DNA from: Haematococcus lacustris | Taxonomy: Eukaryota > Chlorophyta > Chlorophyceae > Chlamydomonadales > Haematococcaceae | Reading direction: 5' to 3' | Length of the DNA: 64,000 nucleotides | NCBI GenBank assembly: GCA_030144725.1 | Contig: JASKMD010000006.1 | Span: 694,418 to 758,417 of the forward strand | Shown here: in pieces, positions 22,309-43,600 of the stretch | How the letters are laid out: each line of letters opens with the position of its first letter | Position numbering within the stretch: the first letter of the stretch is position 1 | Notes under the pieces: model-generated | What the model saw: only the letters and a program-made list of their open reading frames with translations | The model's database searches: none | What the model was told of the DNA's origin: nothing | Position numbers and translations under genes: made by a program

Positions 22309-25300
22309 CCTGCCTGCCTCCCTGCCTCCCTGCCTGCCTGCCTGCCTGCTCTATTCTCTGCCTCAACACTGCCTGCCTGCCTGCTCTATTCTCTGCCCTA
22401 ACACTGCCTGCCTGCCTGCTGATCTGCCTGCTTGCTGATCTGCCTTCCTGTTGATCTGTTGCAGTGCTGGGTGTGTCAGCCCTGCTGGAGGGCTACTCCT
22501 TGCTGGTTGCTGTCCAGCACATCAGGACTGGAGCAGCCGCCAGGGGCATGCCAGTACTCAAGTACATCAAGTAAGGCAACAAGGGGAGAGCCATTGCCAC
22601 TGCCACTGCTGCTGCTGTCGCTGCTGCCACCACTGATGTCATTGCTGGATGCCACCGCTCCTGCTTCCTTGACCTTATGAGCTGCTGTGGTGGTCCATGG
22701 CTGCCACTCCCAAAACCTTATTCATGATGATGGTGGTGGTCATTAGTGCTGCTGCTGCTGCCGCCACTGCCACTGCCACTGATGGCTGCTGGGTGGCTGT
22801 TGTGGTTGATGATGTTGCTGGCGGTGCAGCTCAGGCGTGGACCCCACCACAGTGGCTGTGCTCATGGAGGACGGAGGGGCAGTAGCAGGCCTGGCCATTG
22901 CAGGTGCTGACTCTGCTGACACTGCAGCCATGCAGCACTCGAATGCACCATAGTGCGGGCATGCCCCTCCTTCAACCACACCACACCACACCACACCACA
23001 CCACACCACACCACACCACACCACACCACACCACACCACACCACACCACACCACACCACACCACACCACACCACACCACACCACACCACACCACACCACA
23101 CCACACCACACCACACCACACCACACCACACCACACCACACCACACCACACCACACCACACCACACCACACCACACCACACCACACCACACCACACCACA
23201 CCACACCACACCACACCACACCACACCACACCACACCACACCACACCACACCACACCACACCACACCACACCACACCACACCACACCACACCACACCACA
23301 CCACACCACACCACACCACACCACACCACACCACACCACACCACACCACACCACACCACACCACACCACACCACACCACACCACACCACACCACACCACA
23401 CCACACCACACCACACCACACCACACCACACCACACCACACCACACCACACCACACCACACCACACCACACCACACCACACCACACCACACCACACCACA
23501 CCACACCACACCACACCACACCACACCACACCACACCACACCACACCACACCACACCACACCACACCACACCACACCACACCACACCACACCACACCACA
23601 CCACACCACACCACACCACACCACACCACACCACACCACACCACACCACACCACACCACACCACACCACACCACACCACACCACCACCCCACCCCACCCC
23701 ACCCCACCCCACCCCACCCCACCCCACCCCACCCCACCCCACCCCACCCCACCCCACCCCACCCCACCCCACCCCACCCCACCCCACCCCACCCCACCCC
23801 ACCCCACCCCACCCCACCCCACCCCACCCCACCCCACCCCACCCCACCCCACCCCACCCTTGCTACCTGAACCTGCCTGAACCACAGCTGCTCCCTTCCT
23901 GCTATATAGCCTCCCCATGCCTGCCCCGCAGCTGCCTGCACCGCCCTGGCCCACGCCACCGCCAACCCCATGTGGGACGCAGTGGGGTCTATCCTGGTCG
24001 GCGGCCTGCTGGGCTGCATCGCCATGTTCCTAGTTCAGCGCAACAGAGACCTGCTGCTGGGGCGGTCCATGAGCCCTGGGGAGATGCAGGTGGGCGGCGG
24101 GCAGGCAGGTGGGCAGGTGGGCAAGCAGGCAGTCGGGCTGGCAGTCAGGCATGTCAGGCGGTAGGCCAAACAGACCAAGTCAGGCCAGGCCAGGCCAGAC
24201 GAGACCTGTGGGGTGTGGTGGTGGGCAGGTCAGGGCAGGTAGGGCGGGCAGGACAGGGCAGGTAGGGTGGGCAGGTTAGGACACATTACCTAGCTGGCCG
24301 GTGCAGGTGATGAAGCAAGGTGGTGGCACAGAGGGGGCAGCCCTGTGGCAGCATGAGCCTGGTCAGGCCAATGATGGCAACCTGGTGGCGCATTGAGGGG
24401 CAGGGCCAGCGTGTTGCTGTTGCTGTCCTCCAGGATGAAAACCAAGAGCGCATCTGCCTACCTTCACCCCAATGACCCTTTACCTTCTGACCCCAGCCCC
24501 TGCCTCAGCCGCTGCCCTGCCTGCCGCCTTGGTGCTGCTGGTGCAGGCAGTCCTGGGGCATCTGAAGAGGGACCCTGTCGTTGCTTTTGTAAGTGCCATA
24601 CCCTGATCCCAGTTCTCAGCGGCAGCCCTGGTCAAAGCCAGTGGGAGCTACTAGGATTGGGTTAGGCTCAGGCTTAGGCTTAGCCTTAGGGTTCTGAAAG
24701 CCTCCTGAGCAGCCTGACAAGTAAAGCAGTCCAGTGGCCCGAGGCTGTTTGGCGTGTCCTGTGGGCGGTTGTGAGCGGTTGTGAGCGGTTGTGGGTGTCT
24801 GTGGGTGGCGTGGCTGTGGCATGCATGGGCTGAGTGTCCAGGGCTGCTGTGTGCTCGTGTTGTGGGGAGGGCATGTCCTGGTCCTCTTGCGGCTCACTGC
24901 TGCCGGCTACTGGTTGTTGGCTGTTGTTTGTGCAGGTGACTGACACCAAGACTGAAGAAATCGGCCCAGGCGTGTTCAGGTTCAAGGTAGGGCTGGGGAG
25001 ATGCTGGGCATCAGGGCATCAGGCCAAGAGCAGCAGGCCAAGAGCATCAAGCCAAGAGCATCAGGCCAAGGCTAAGGCCACAGTGGTCACTTGGATATTG
25101 AGGGTGCTGGCCAGGGCTGGTAGGATGCTGTGGCCGCCGCCATTGAGCCTTCAGCTTCCATGCCCTCCACCTAGGGCAGGGGCAAACTCATAGTCAAAGG
25201 CAGGGGCAAGGGCAAACTCAAGGGCAAGGGCAAGGGCAAACTCAAGGGTAAGGGCTTGCCCTCCTGGTCCTCCTCCTGCTTTGTACAGGCGGAGGTGGCA

Positions 25301-27310
25301 TGGAATGGCGACCAGCTGGTGGAGCGCTACCTGCAGCGCTGCGGGCGCCAGCGCCTGGCTGACCGCCTGGCCCTGGCCCTGGCCCAGGAGCAGGCCACTG
25401 TCATGGCCAGAAGAGACAGGGCAGGAGCCGGGCAAGCGGGGGCAGGCGCTGGGCAGACAACCCAGACATCGTCACTGCAGTCGTGCAGCAACGGGACAGC
25501 GTCAGGGGCAGGGGTGGGGCAGCATCAGCAGCAGCAGCAGCAGTGGGGTACGGACGACTTCCAGCCAAGGCAGCAGGGGGAGGGGGGGAGCTCTGCTCTG
25601 CTGCCCCAGTCACAAGCACGCCCGGCTGGTGAGCGAGCAAGCACAGGCAGGTGGGGGTGGGATGGCTGGGGTTTGCTCAGGCTGCTGGAATCAGCTCTGT
25701 ACTTATCAATCCCAATTCATTCTCCTCGTGTGCCTCTGTGCCATATGCACTCTCTCATAAGCACTATCACAGTCAGTGTTCTAGCCCAGCACAGCAGCAT
25801 CACCATGCTCAGCTGCATGGGGTGCTGCAGCCTGCCACATGGCAGCACAGCTGAGCAGCAGGCCTCGCTGCACTCATGCCTGGCAACATAGCCAACAACC
25901 TCACTGACGGCTGACTAAAACCTAGTCCAGTCATATACGCTCGCACTTACCCACCCACCCACCCACCCACCCACCCACCCACCCACCCACCCACCCACCC
26001 ACCCACCCACCCACCCACCCACCCACCCACCCACCCACCCACCCACCCACCCACCCACCCACCCACCCACCCACCCACCCACCCACCCACCCACCCACCC
26101 ACCCACCCACCCACCCACCCACCCACCCACCCACCCACCCACCCACCCACCCACCCACCCACCCACCCACCCACCCATTCACCCACCCACCCACCCACCC
26201 ACCCACCCACCCACCCTTGCTGACATCAGGTCTTTTCGCAATCCAGATCCATGGTCCTTAACGTTCAGCAGGATCAGGGCACCTCTGCAACTTGCCTCAA
26301 CCATGCTGGTGGTGTGGTCAGGGCTGTGTGGCTGTGCAAATGATCGTCTGCAGCATGCGCTGTTGCAGCCTTGTGTAGCCTAGTTGGGTACCACCTACTT
26401 CCTTACCATGGCTCAAGTGGCAGGTGCCAGGTCTAAATCGCACTGCCAAGAGCAGCTTCCCCATGCTGTGTGTGCAGGGTCGGGGTTTGGCACAGTACAG
26501 CATGAGCATGCAGCGTGTGGAGAGGCAGGGAGTCCTCTAGACCGGGTGCTCAAATCCTACGGCCGGGACATTATCAGCGCAGTGGGCGCGGAGGTCGACC
26601 GTATTGAGCTGGAGATCCAGGTAAGGCATTGCCTAGATAAGCATGGGTGCAAAAGGTAACTTGCCACACAGATTGTATTTAAAGAAGCGGTGCGTGGCAG
26701 TAAATCGCAGGTCTGCGTGGCAGCTGGTGCATGAGCATTGTCATGTGTGCCGTCCAACACTTGACATTGTTCAAATCTAGGGCTACAGGGGCGACAACTT
26801 GTTGTTGCTTTATTTTTCTGCGTTGAACAAAACTGGCTGCAATGCCGGCCTGCTTGCCCATTGCGTCAGGCCATCAATCCGGGGATTAGGTTCGTTGATC
26901 TGGAGACCGACCGCGGTCGCAGCGGACCTTACCTCGGCCCGGACCTGCTGATGCGCACCGCTGCCAAGGGCATCATCACCAAGCGTGCCGTGAGGACACC
27001 CGGCCATTCCGCGGCCTCCGCCTCCGTTCCTCCGGGTGCGGCTGGTGCGGTGGCGACGGCGCAGCATTCACCGACGTCGCCTACGACGGGGAGCGATGTA
27101 CTGGGTGCCAGCAGGCGGGGTATGCACGCTGTGCCATCGCAAGCCCTGGTGGTCGGAGGTCTTGCAGATTATCACTGCAGCGCATGCGACGTCCTGGACG
27201 ACTTGGACCAGCCTGGACCGTGCGTGTTCGAGGAGAAGGGCCACCACGAGACAGCCAACGCGCCTTCGGCTACAGCAGCAGGGCGTGAGCACAGCGATCA
27301 ATGGCGCTGA
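19974..27310 (+). CDS. SLC30A9-like: Cation diffusion facilitator, ZnT9/SLC30A9 type
   Basis: Putative proton-coupled zinc (or related metal) transporter; animal ZnT9 is mitochondrial. Twelve exons: 19974-20376, 20723-20786, 21318-21468, 21962-22061, 22465-22570, 22830-22903, 23932-24089, 24547-24588, 24936-24986, 25289-25628, 26478-26620, 26870-27310 (690 residues, phases consistent). The N-terminus (MQALHRSSGLAHRRI) is basic and could target mitochondria. Helix II has the metal-site HxxxD (H164-D168 in EAMHSAADVLNQ). HPYGYMRDRFVWSLIS, GIFFLGAGASVLHG, DPTTVAVLMEDGGAVAG and ANPMWDAVGSILVG follow family order. The C-terminal domain retains IGPGVFRFK and GAEVDRIELEIQ. A low-complexity insert of about 100 residues (Gln run) and a 120-residue unrelated tail are unusual. 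The start could instead be ATG 20229 or 20322. Confidence 0.88.
22976..23858. repeat. (CCACA)141 array fused to a (CCCCA)n array
   Basis: 22976-23680 is 141 essentially perfect CCACA units. Across one junction it becomes about 35 perfect CCCCA units ending near 23858. It lies in intron 6 of the zinc-transporter gene. Long ORFs here are periodic artefacts (THHTTP, GVVWC). Confidence 0.98.
25949..26215. repeat. (ACCC)n tetranucleotide array
   Basis: About 66 ACCC units with a single ATTC interruption near 26177, in intron 10 of the zinc-transporter gene. Confidence 0.98.
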
Positions 27311-28732
27311 TCACGCCTTTGCATGTGCGGTACATCCTGTATATTACACTCAGATGAGCGCGAGCATCACCACTGACATGGAACCCAATACATGTGCTTT
27401 GACTGAGTGAGAGTGCACGTCTTCACGTGGAGGCTCTTCCGTGAGTGTGACTGACGCGAAAACGAGAGGTGTGGAGCTGCCATACTTAAATGCACAGAGA
27501 GTGTGCTGTCTTGCTCAGTGACAGTCGAGGACCAAGTTGTACAGTATCCTATGGAACCTGCAAACATAACGTCCTTCACCGCCACGCAGATGAGGTCGCC
27601 TTCGTGGTCAATAGTCCACGACCTCCCGTAGAATTCGTAAATGCACCAGACGAGAGTCAGCCAGTCACACTAGCTCGGTCCCAACCCTTTGAAAGGGGTC
27701 CGGCTGAGCATTTTAATGGCGGAAGTTGAGGCAAGTAAAACACCACCGCCAGCTCCGTAAAACCTTGATGAATATGCATGGAGATCCACCATTGTGTTGA
27801 GTTGTCGCCGAATAACTGCAACGACGACAGACATTCGTTGACCTATGCATACTCTGTTTCTTTCAAAAGCCATGCACACAAAAAAGCTCAAGATTGGCGA
27901 GGAACTCTCACATTTTTATGGACAGAGAACATGCTAGCCCCTACACAGGTATACCTTTTCGGACAATCGATGAGTTCAAGCATTACAACCACGACATATC
28001 AACCCAAGCGTCTTCCATCTCCCAAAGCTAATACACAATGCAGAATAGCCCATGCACAATGCAGAATAGCCCTTGTCAACCAGCCACAACAAACTCCAGC
28101 AAAGAAGACCCTCATGCAGCCTTCTGGTAGGTGACCTCTGGATGCCCTTCCTTTGCCGCCTGCATAGGGCAATGCACACAGGCCGTGCTCTGAACTGAGG
28201 GTTGGTCTCAGACATCACGCATGATCCACCATCCCATGCACCACCATCGGCAACCTTGCAGCCAGCACCAGCAGGGCCATCAAGCTCTGTGCGTGCAGCC
28301 AACACAATGACCAGTGTGGCCAGCAGTGGACAGCTGAGTGGTCCAGGCTGGCACCAGTACCATTGACATTCAGATTAAGTGGCAGGCATGGCACACTATA
28401 CATCTTGGGTGTGTGCCTTGGTCATGGTGCGATGTGCAGCAGATGTCACTGTAACCATTTGTGCATGCACCAGCATGGAAGGCTCAGAAAATTCAACCAT
28501 TGAAAACTCATGGGTAATCATCTTCAATCATATTGTTCATCCCAGCCAAGGTTGCAGTGTAGCATTGCCGTGTGTGTGACCTATCCCTTCCACTCTCAAG
28601 CAGGACAGTTGCGCACACACATACACATACTGTACAGGTACTGGAACAGTCGGAAGCAAGGCAATCAAAAGAGAAGCTGTACACATGGCGAATTGATAAG
28701 GGCAGGTTCACACATTACTCTGCTCACTACCA
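27311..28732. other. Intergenic between convergent genes
   Basis: The 3' flanks of the zinc transporter (plus) and the adenosyltransferase (minus). It contains a short tandem CACAATGCAGAATAGCCC at about 28034-28072. No gene recognised. Confidence 0.5.
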
Positions 28733-29982
28733 TCACCCACATCCCCCCGGCCACACCAGACCTACCATGTAGCGCGCTGCCGTGAAGAGGTAGTCACTCA
28801 GGCGGTTAAGGTACACCGGCACTGCAGGGTCCATGGCGTCTGGTCCCTCCACACCCCCTGCACCCGTCTCTGATGCGCTGCTGCCTCCCTCCTCCTCATG
28901 CTGCTGCTGGCCCCCTGCTTGCTGCACAGCACTCAATGCCTCCTCTGCTGCTCTGCTATCTTTCTCCCCACCTGCACCAATGGCCTCGACGGTGGTGGAA
29001 ACAGATGCACAGCTGCTGCTGGTTGGGCCTGTAGACCGGGCAGGGATGGCAGCAGCGGCTGGAGCAGCGCGGGCAGAGGTGGCTGAGCCTGCTCGCGCCA
29101 AGGCAACCACGCTGCGCTCTGCCCGCCGGCAAATGGACCGGGCCGCATGCAAGAAGGCTGAGGCCTTTCCACCAGAGGGCAGGATGAAGTGGCGCAAGGG
29201 GGGCAGGCCCGCATCCAGGCTGTCAATCCAGGACTGCGAGCAGAAAGATGCGGAAACTCTGACGAATAGGTAAGCAGGCAGGGCAGGCATGACTGACTGC
29301 GCCTAAGTTTAGTGTGCACCCAAACAATCACATTGCGACCAGCTTTGCTACAGCAGTATGTTATCCTGCATGGTGCTGATGGCTATAGCCACTGCTCCAC
29401 GAACTTACTGCTGCAACACCCCCCCCTGTCTGTCTCACAGGCAGGGCTGTCCCACTCACCTCCACAAGACTTGTGTGGGCAGAGTCAAACCGGGTGCGGC
29501 CCACTTTAGCACCTTGAACTGCAGTGGCTGGGGTGGCAATAGCAGAGCCCACATCGATCAGCCGAGACTGTATTGTCTTCAACTGCAAGCCGATACAACA
29601 AGGCAATGTAGACATCGACTCGGTGCCACCATTCTACCGATGCTGCATGCACAACGTGCTGTGGGCGGGTGACAGATAAGCTTGGAGCAGATTACGAATG
29701 AAACAAGCACCTGGAAAGCCACGGTGACATCCTTGTCTTCTGTGAACTCTCGAGCGATGCCCAAAGCGCTGTTTAATTCATCAACGTCTCCTAGAGCCTG
29801 CACGTTGAACACGAGATACGAACCGATCTCAAAACCGGCGTCAGTGCCGAGAAATCAAGCGCGCAGGAATTGACCTCAAAATACGCAGAGTCTTTTGGCA
29901 ACCGCTCGCCAGTGTACAGGCACGATGTGCCACTGTCGCCAGTGCGTGTGTAAATGCGAAACCTGCAGAAGCCCAATGTCAT
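28733..29982 (-). CDS. MMAB: Corrinoid (cob(I)alamin) adenosyltransferase, PduO/MMAB type
   Basis: Transfers the adenosyl group of ATP to cob(I)alamin to make adenosylcobalamin, the cofactor of methylmalonyl-CoA mutase. Four exons: 29982-29875, 29797-29711, 29582-29460, 29233-28733 (272 residues). Family motifs in order are [17 protein letters not shown] (N-terminal ATP site), [37 protein letters not shown] and [15 protein letters not shown]. Between RRAERSVV and [10 protein letters not shown] there is an insert of roughly 85 residues rich in Ala, Ser and Gly where relatives have about ten. The chosen ATG reads straight through an acceptor-like CTGCAG, so an upstream exon with a mitochondrial presequence is possible. 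The ATGGTAGGT near the end may be a splice donor to an unseen last exon. Confidence 0.92.
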
Positions 29983-30650
29983 ACCGTCAGACGGCCAACC
30001 CCGATGGGAAGCTATCTAGTGCTGCAGCACACAGCAGTGCGGTGAGTGGTGCGCACCGGCGACGATCTGCTGCCAGGCCAGCAGTTCGCACCGCTTTGCT
30101 GCACTTGCCAGGGCTCCATCGTCACCAGACATTGGGCAACTACTCAGAGTGCAATCAATGAGGATAGCGCAGGTGACGCCGCCACTTTCTTACTTAGCCA
30201 CGCATGTCCAAAAAATGCATGGGACTTATGTGCAGCTTGACAATATGTTAGCCAAGGGAAGGCGCAGTCATCAGAGGCGCGCATCATTGTCACGTTAGTA
30301 GTCCATTTACCAATGAAGCAACGTGTGGAAAGGTCAGTTCCTGAAACGTAAAGTAAGGAAATGTGTTGACAACTACTGACATCTTGCGTTTCAGCGGACG
30401 GCGATTCAGTGGGACAGATTACACAGCCTAAAGACTGCGCTTGGGCTACTATCCTAGGCCTCTTGACTTGCATATGTCCTCCTGAATAACCCATGTCTTC
30501 CTGGCGCCATGTGGCAAGTTGTTGTGTTGGCCCCAGTGTGGGATTAGGGTGAAAGGCCACGCCCCTGAGACGAGCCATCTGTGTTGGAGCCAAGCCGGTC
30601 GTGTGCATGTACGCCAAGAGAACCGAAGGATGACGGTGGTCACCGTGATG
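29983..30650. other. Intergenic; eIF3b 3' flank and adenosyltransferase upstream region
   Basis: No gene recognised. A TGTAA motif on the minus strand (30423-30419), about 230 nt past the eIF3b stop, matches the green-algal polyadenylation signal. Confidence 0.4.
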
Positions 30651-40095
<9,445 letters not shown>

Positions 40096-40624
40096 GCCTC
40101 TTGCATGGACACAGGCAGAAACACCTTGGAATTCATGCCCTGCTCACATCGTAGATTCGTAGGTTTGTAGAAGAATGTAGTTATGGTAGCCATTGAGCAA
40201 GCAGGTGGTCATAATGCTGTGCAAGAGTAGAGCACTGCGGGTCAGGCCGCCTCATCCAGTTAAGCTGTATGGTCTGTGCAAAATGTGGCTACAGATGGCC
40301 CCTTTAGCTGGTTAATCCACGTCCAAGCGGTATTACCCCGACTTTATGCATATGCATGTGCTTGCATACCATGCATGCAGACACCGTCCCTGCGTCTGCC
40401 TTCCCAGGTCCTGCACTCCCGCGACAACACAGAACACAACCAATTCTGGGGCACTCCCACCCTGCGAGTCAATTGCTTGGCCACACAGCGGCATCGGCTC
40501 CACTGACCGCCATACATGGAGTGCAGCAGGTGCCAGGTGCGTGCACTGATGGTAGTGCAGGACCTTGGACGCTTGCATAGTGTGCCATTCGCGCCATTAT
40601 TTGCTTGCTCGCTTCCTTCGTCAG
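40096..40624. promoter_or_regulatory. Divergent upstream region of eIF3b and the coiled-coil gene
   Basis: Lies between the eIF3b start (minus) and the first supported exon of the coiled-coil gene (plus). The true 5' exon of the latter, with its ATG, should be in this interval, but I could not fix it. Confidence 0.35.
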
Positions 40625-43600
40625 CGCACGCGCAAGCAGCTGGATGCTGCCGAGGAGCGAGAACGTGACTTCCGGGAGAAACTATCCTCAGCACGTAGTG
40701 ACCAGGCGAACCTCGCTAGGCAGCTAGAGGCAAGAGATACAGTGCAGCCTTGCAGCAAGCCTGGTTTAGGTCACTCAGCTTGTTGGACGTGAGCTATCTC
40801 TCTTGAGTGGAGACGTATTCATGCGGATGTGCATGTACATGTGCTGACATGCATTCAGGTAACACGGAGAGTCTTGGCCCGTGTTGGTGATGAGAAGGCG
40901 AGATTGGAGGTGGGGCTGGGCAGGTGGGGTCAAAGGAGTTGAACAGCAGGGCTGCTGCATCACCCCCAGCCTCACGTCAGTCCCACATGGAGGAGCGAAT
41001 GTGAGTCACAACTGTTCTGCAGGCCGCCTCAGAGCAAGACCGTGCTGCAATTAGGACCCTGCAGCAGCGTCTGGACACCGACACTCACAGCAAACTGGCC
41101 AAGTGCAAAAGCCAGGTTAGTTTTCCCCGGCAGAGGTAGACGAGAGGTGCAGCACACCGGGCAGACCTAACAAAACATGCCTGCACCCCTGTGCACAGTG
41201 GGGTGTGCAGCCACATTGCTTGACCAGGGTGTATGGCTGCCAGCGTAGAGTGTGGTGGGCAGCATCGTCACCAACGCAAGCTGCACTTCTCGTCCCATAC
41301 CTGGATGGGAACATAGCATTTGCATAGCACAATGGAGCCTTAGCAATGGTGTAAGCTTCATGACATTGCTGGACACCTGTCTCAAGGTTGAGGTCCTGCA
41401 GCCTGACCAGCCTGGTACCCTGGCAGCCGTCATTGCGTGGTGTGTCCTGTCGACACTAATGCCACAGCACGGAAGGACCCATGGCTCATGCAACCTTGGT
41501 CGACCTGTCTGTGCAGACGATAGACCTGCGAGAGCAGGTGTACGAGCTGGAGTCACGGCTGCTGCTAGCCGAGGAGCGCAACATGGCCCAGACACGTGAG
41601 GTGGGTGGCCTGGCTGCCAGGCGCACAACAGCACTGGGCATGGGTCCAGCGCAACTCAGGAGTAGGTCAGGGGAGGATCTAACAGTACACGGCGTTTGCC
41701 TGGTCGTGCTGCAGCAACACACATACTCCAGGACTCATATTGCGGGAGGACCTAGTCACTGCTGGGTGGTAACAGCATGCCGTGTCTCTCAACTCAGCTG
41801 TGCGGAGGATGCCCAAGTGACCTCAGCATGTGTAGGCATGGCATGGCAATAGCGCGGGCTTGCCGGGAATGAGGGATCTCTGCCTTGTGTTTGCTTACTC
41901 AGACAGTTGCAGCCTAACATCTGAAGCCTGCCTGAACAGACCTGGCCTGCTTCGCCCTTACCTGCTCATCCATTGCAGATCCATGTGTTGAAAGGGGCTT
42001 TGGGGTTAAAGACCAGTGCGTCTGACGTTGTGTTGGACAGCCAGGCGAAGCTGCTGCACGCACTGGCAAAGGTTAGCTTAGTTGGTGACAGGGCTGGGGC
42101 ATTGGTATGGCAGTGGCGCGTCATGGCCAGTCTAGACCCTGCATGTATGCCAGTCCTCCTGCAACCTCCAGCTCCATCTTTTACTCAGTTTGATCTGGTT
42201 TCTGTCGTGATCATGGTGTTCTTGAGCTTTCTATGTACATTCGCACCAAGTGGAGTCCCACAGGCAACGCATGGCATGCCCTGTGGTGCAGAGCAATGAG
42301 GAAGTCGCCCGCCTGTCTGGCACCCTGTCCGACAAGGAGCTCATGCTGGATGATGTGGCGCGCGAGCTGAATGAGTGCCGCGCTGAGGTCGGGATCGCTG
42401 GCTCGCGACCCCCAGCCTGCAACCTCAGCTGCGACGTTCGTAGTATTCTTGACCGTGAGGTGATGCGCTGGCTGCGCTACCCGCAGATTCAGCGCTTACA
42501 CGAGGACAGGATGCAGCTGAAGTCGCAACTTGAGGTCGTGCAGTCAGACGCGCAGTCCGAGCAGCGCAAAGCTGACGAGGCACGCGACGAGGCACGTCGC
42601 TTGCACCGGGAGCTTGATGAGGTGCGCCGCCGGTGAGCGCGACATGGCGGAGCAGTAACGGACCTCCGTATGCTTACTACCCTCAAACACAAGCCACATA
42701 ACTCCGTCGTTTGAGACGTTGCATGCCTCCTTGGGGGTTGCATGCCTCCTTAGGGGTTGCAGGGAGTGACGCTTGGGTTTAGCAAGACTGCAAGATCGCA
42801 CTCTGGCTTGCAGGCTCGCGCTTTGGCTGAGCATCACGAGCTGGTAGCACGGGAGTCTGAGGCTGCGCTGGCTGCACAGCAAGAGCAAGGCCGCCAGCTG
42901 GCTGACCGTCTTCAGGGCATTGAGAGGGCAAGCAGGCTGTCGGTGAGTACCAAGACCTGCTGGCTGCTATGCCAAGGTGGAGCCTCTGTACCTCTTTTCT
43001 GTACCATCGCTAGCCATGCACAGCCCACTGATCGCAGGGGACAAGCCATGGCCATGATCGCAGGGGACAAGCCTGAGTCTGTAGCTTGTCTTTGCAATAG
43101 AGTGGGCTGCCTCCATAGCGTGTCTAGTTAGCCCCCCCTTCAAGCTGTCATCAGCTTACAATTAGTGCATGTTTTGTCATGCCAACTCTACATCATAGCC
43201 CTCGGGTCAGGCAATAGTGTAGGTGGTAGGCGGCTCATGTGCCATGTGCACTGGGTTTACTCCACACAGCCCAATAACACTGTTTGAGCCGGATCTAGTT
43301 AGTGGCTGCTAGTGGTTGCTAGTAGGTACTTCTGATCCGGCTCAAATGGAGGCCCTAGTGAGGGACAAGGGGGCTGCTATGCCAGGGTTCTTCAGCAGTG
43401 CAGCAGCATTCCCAATTGCCAGCACCACCAAGCCAACAGCTGCAGCTTTGGGTCAACACATTGTAACGCAGACCAAATCTGCATGGCAGCTCATCTGCCA
43501 CTGCTGTCATCATGAACCATATCATCATCATCACACGTCATCGCCTGCCCGCATCCACACACTCATAGACATGATATGTCGTGGTTCATGCTCGCTACAT

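Noticed and set aside
22970..23860. CRISPR array
   Set aside because: Uniform short tandem repeats without spacers in a eukaryotic intron.
22743..24265. Long ORFs with THHTTP or GVVWC periodicity
   Set aside because: Translation of the CCACA/CCCCA array in several frames and both strands; it lies in an intron of the zinc transporter.
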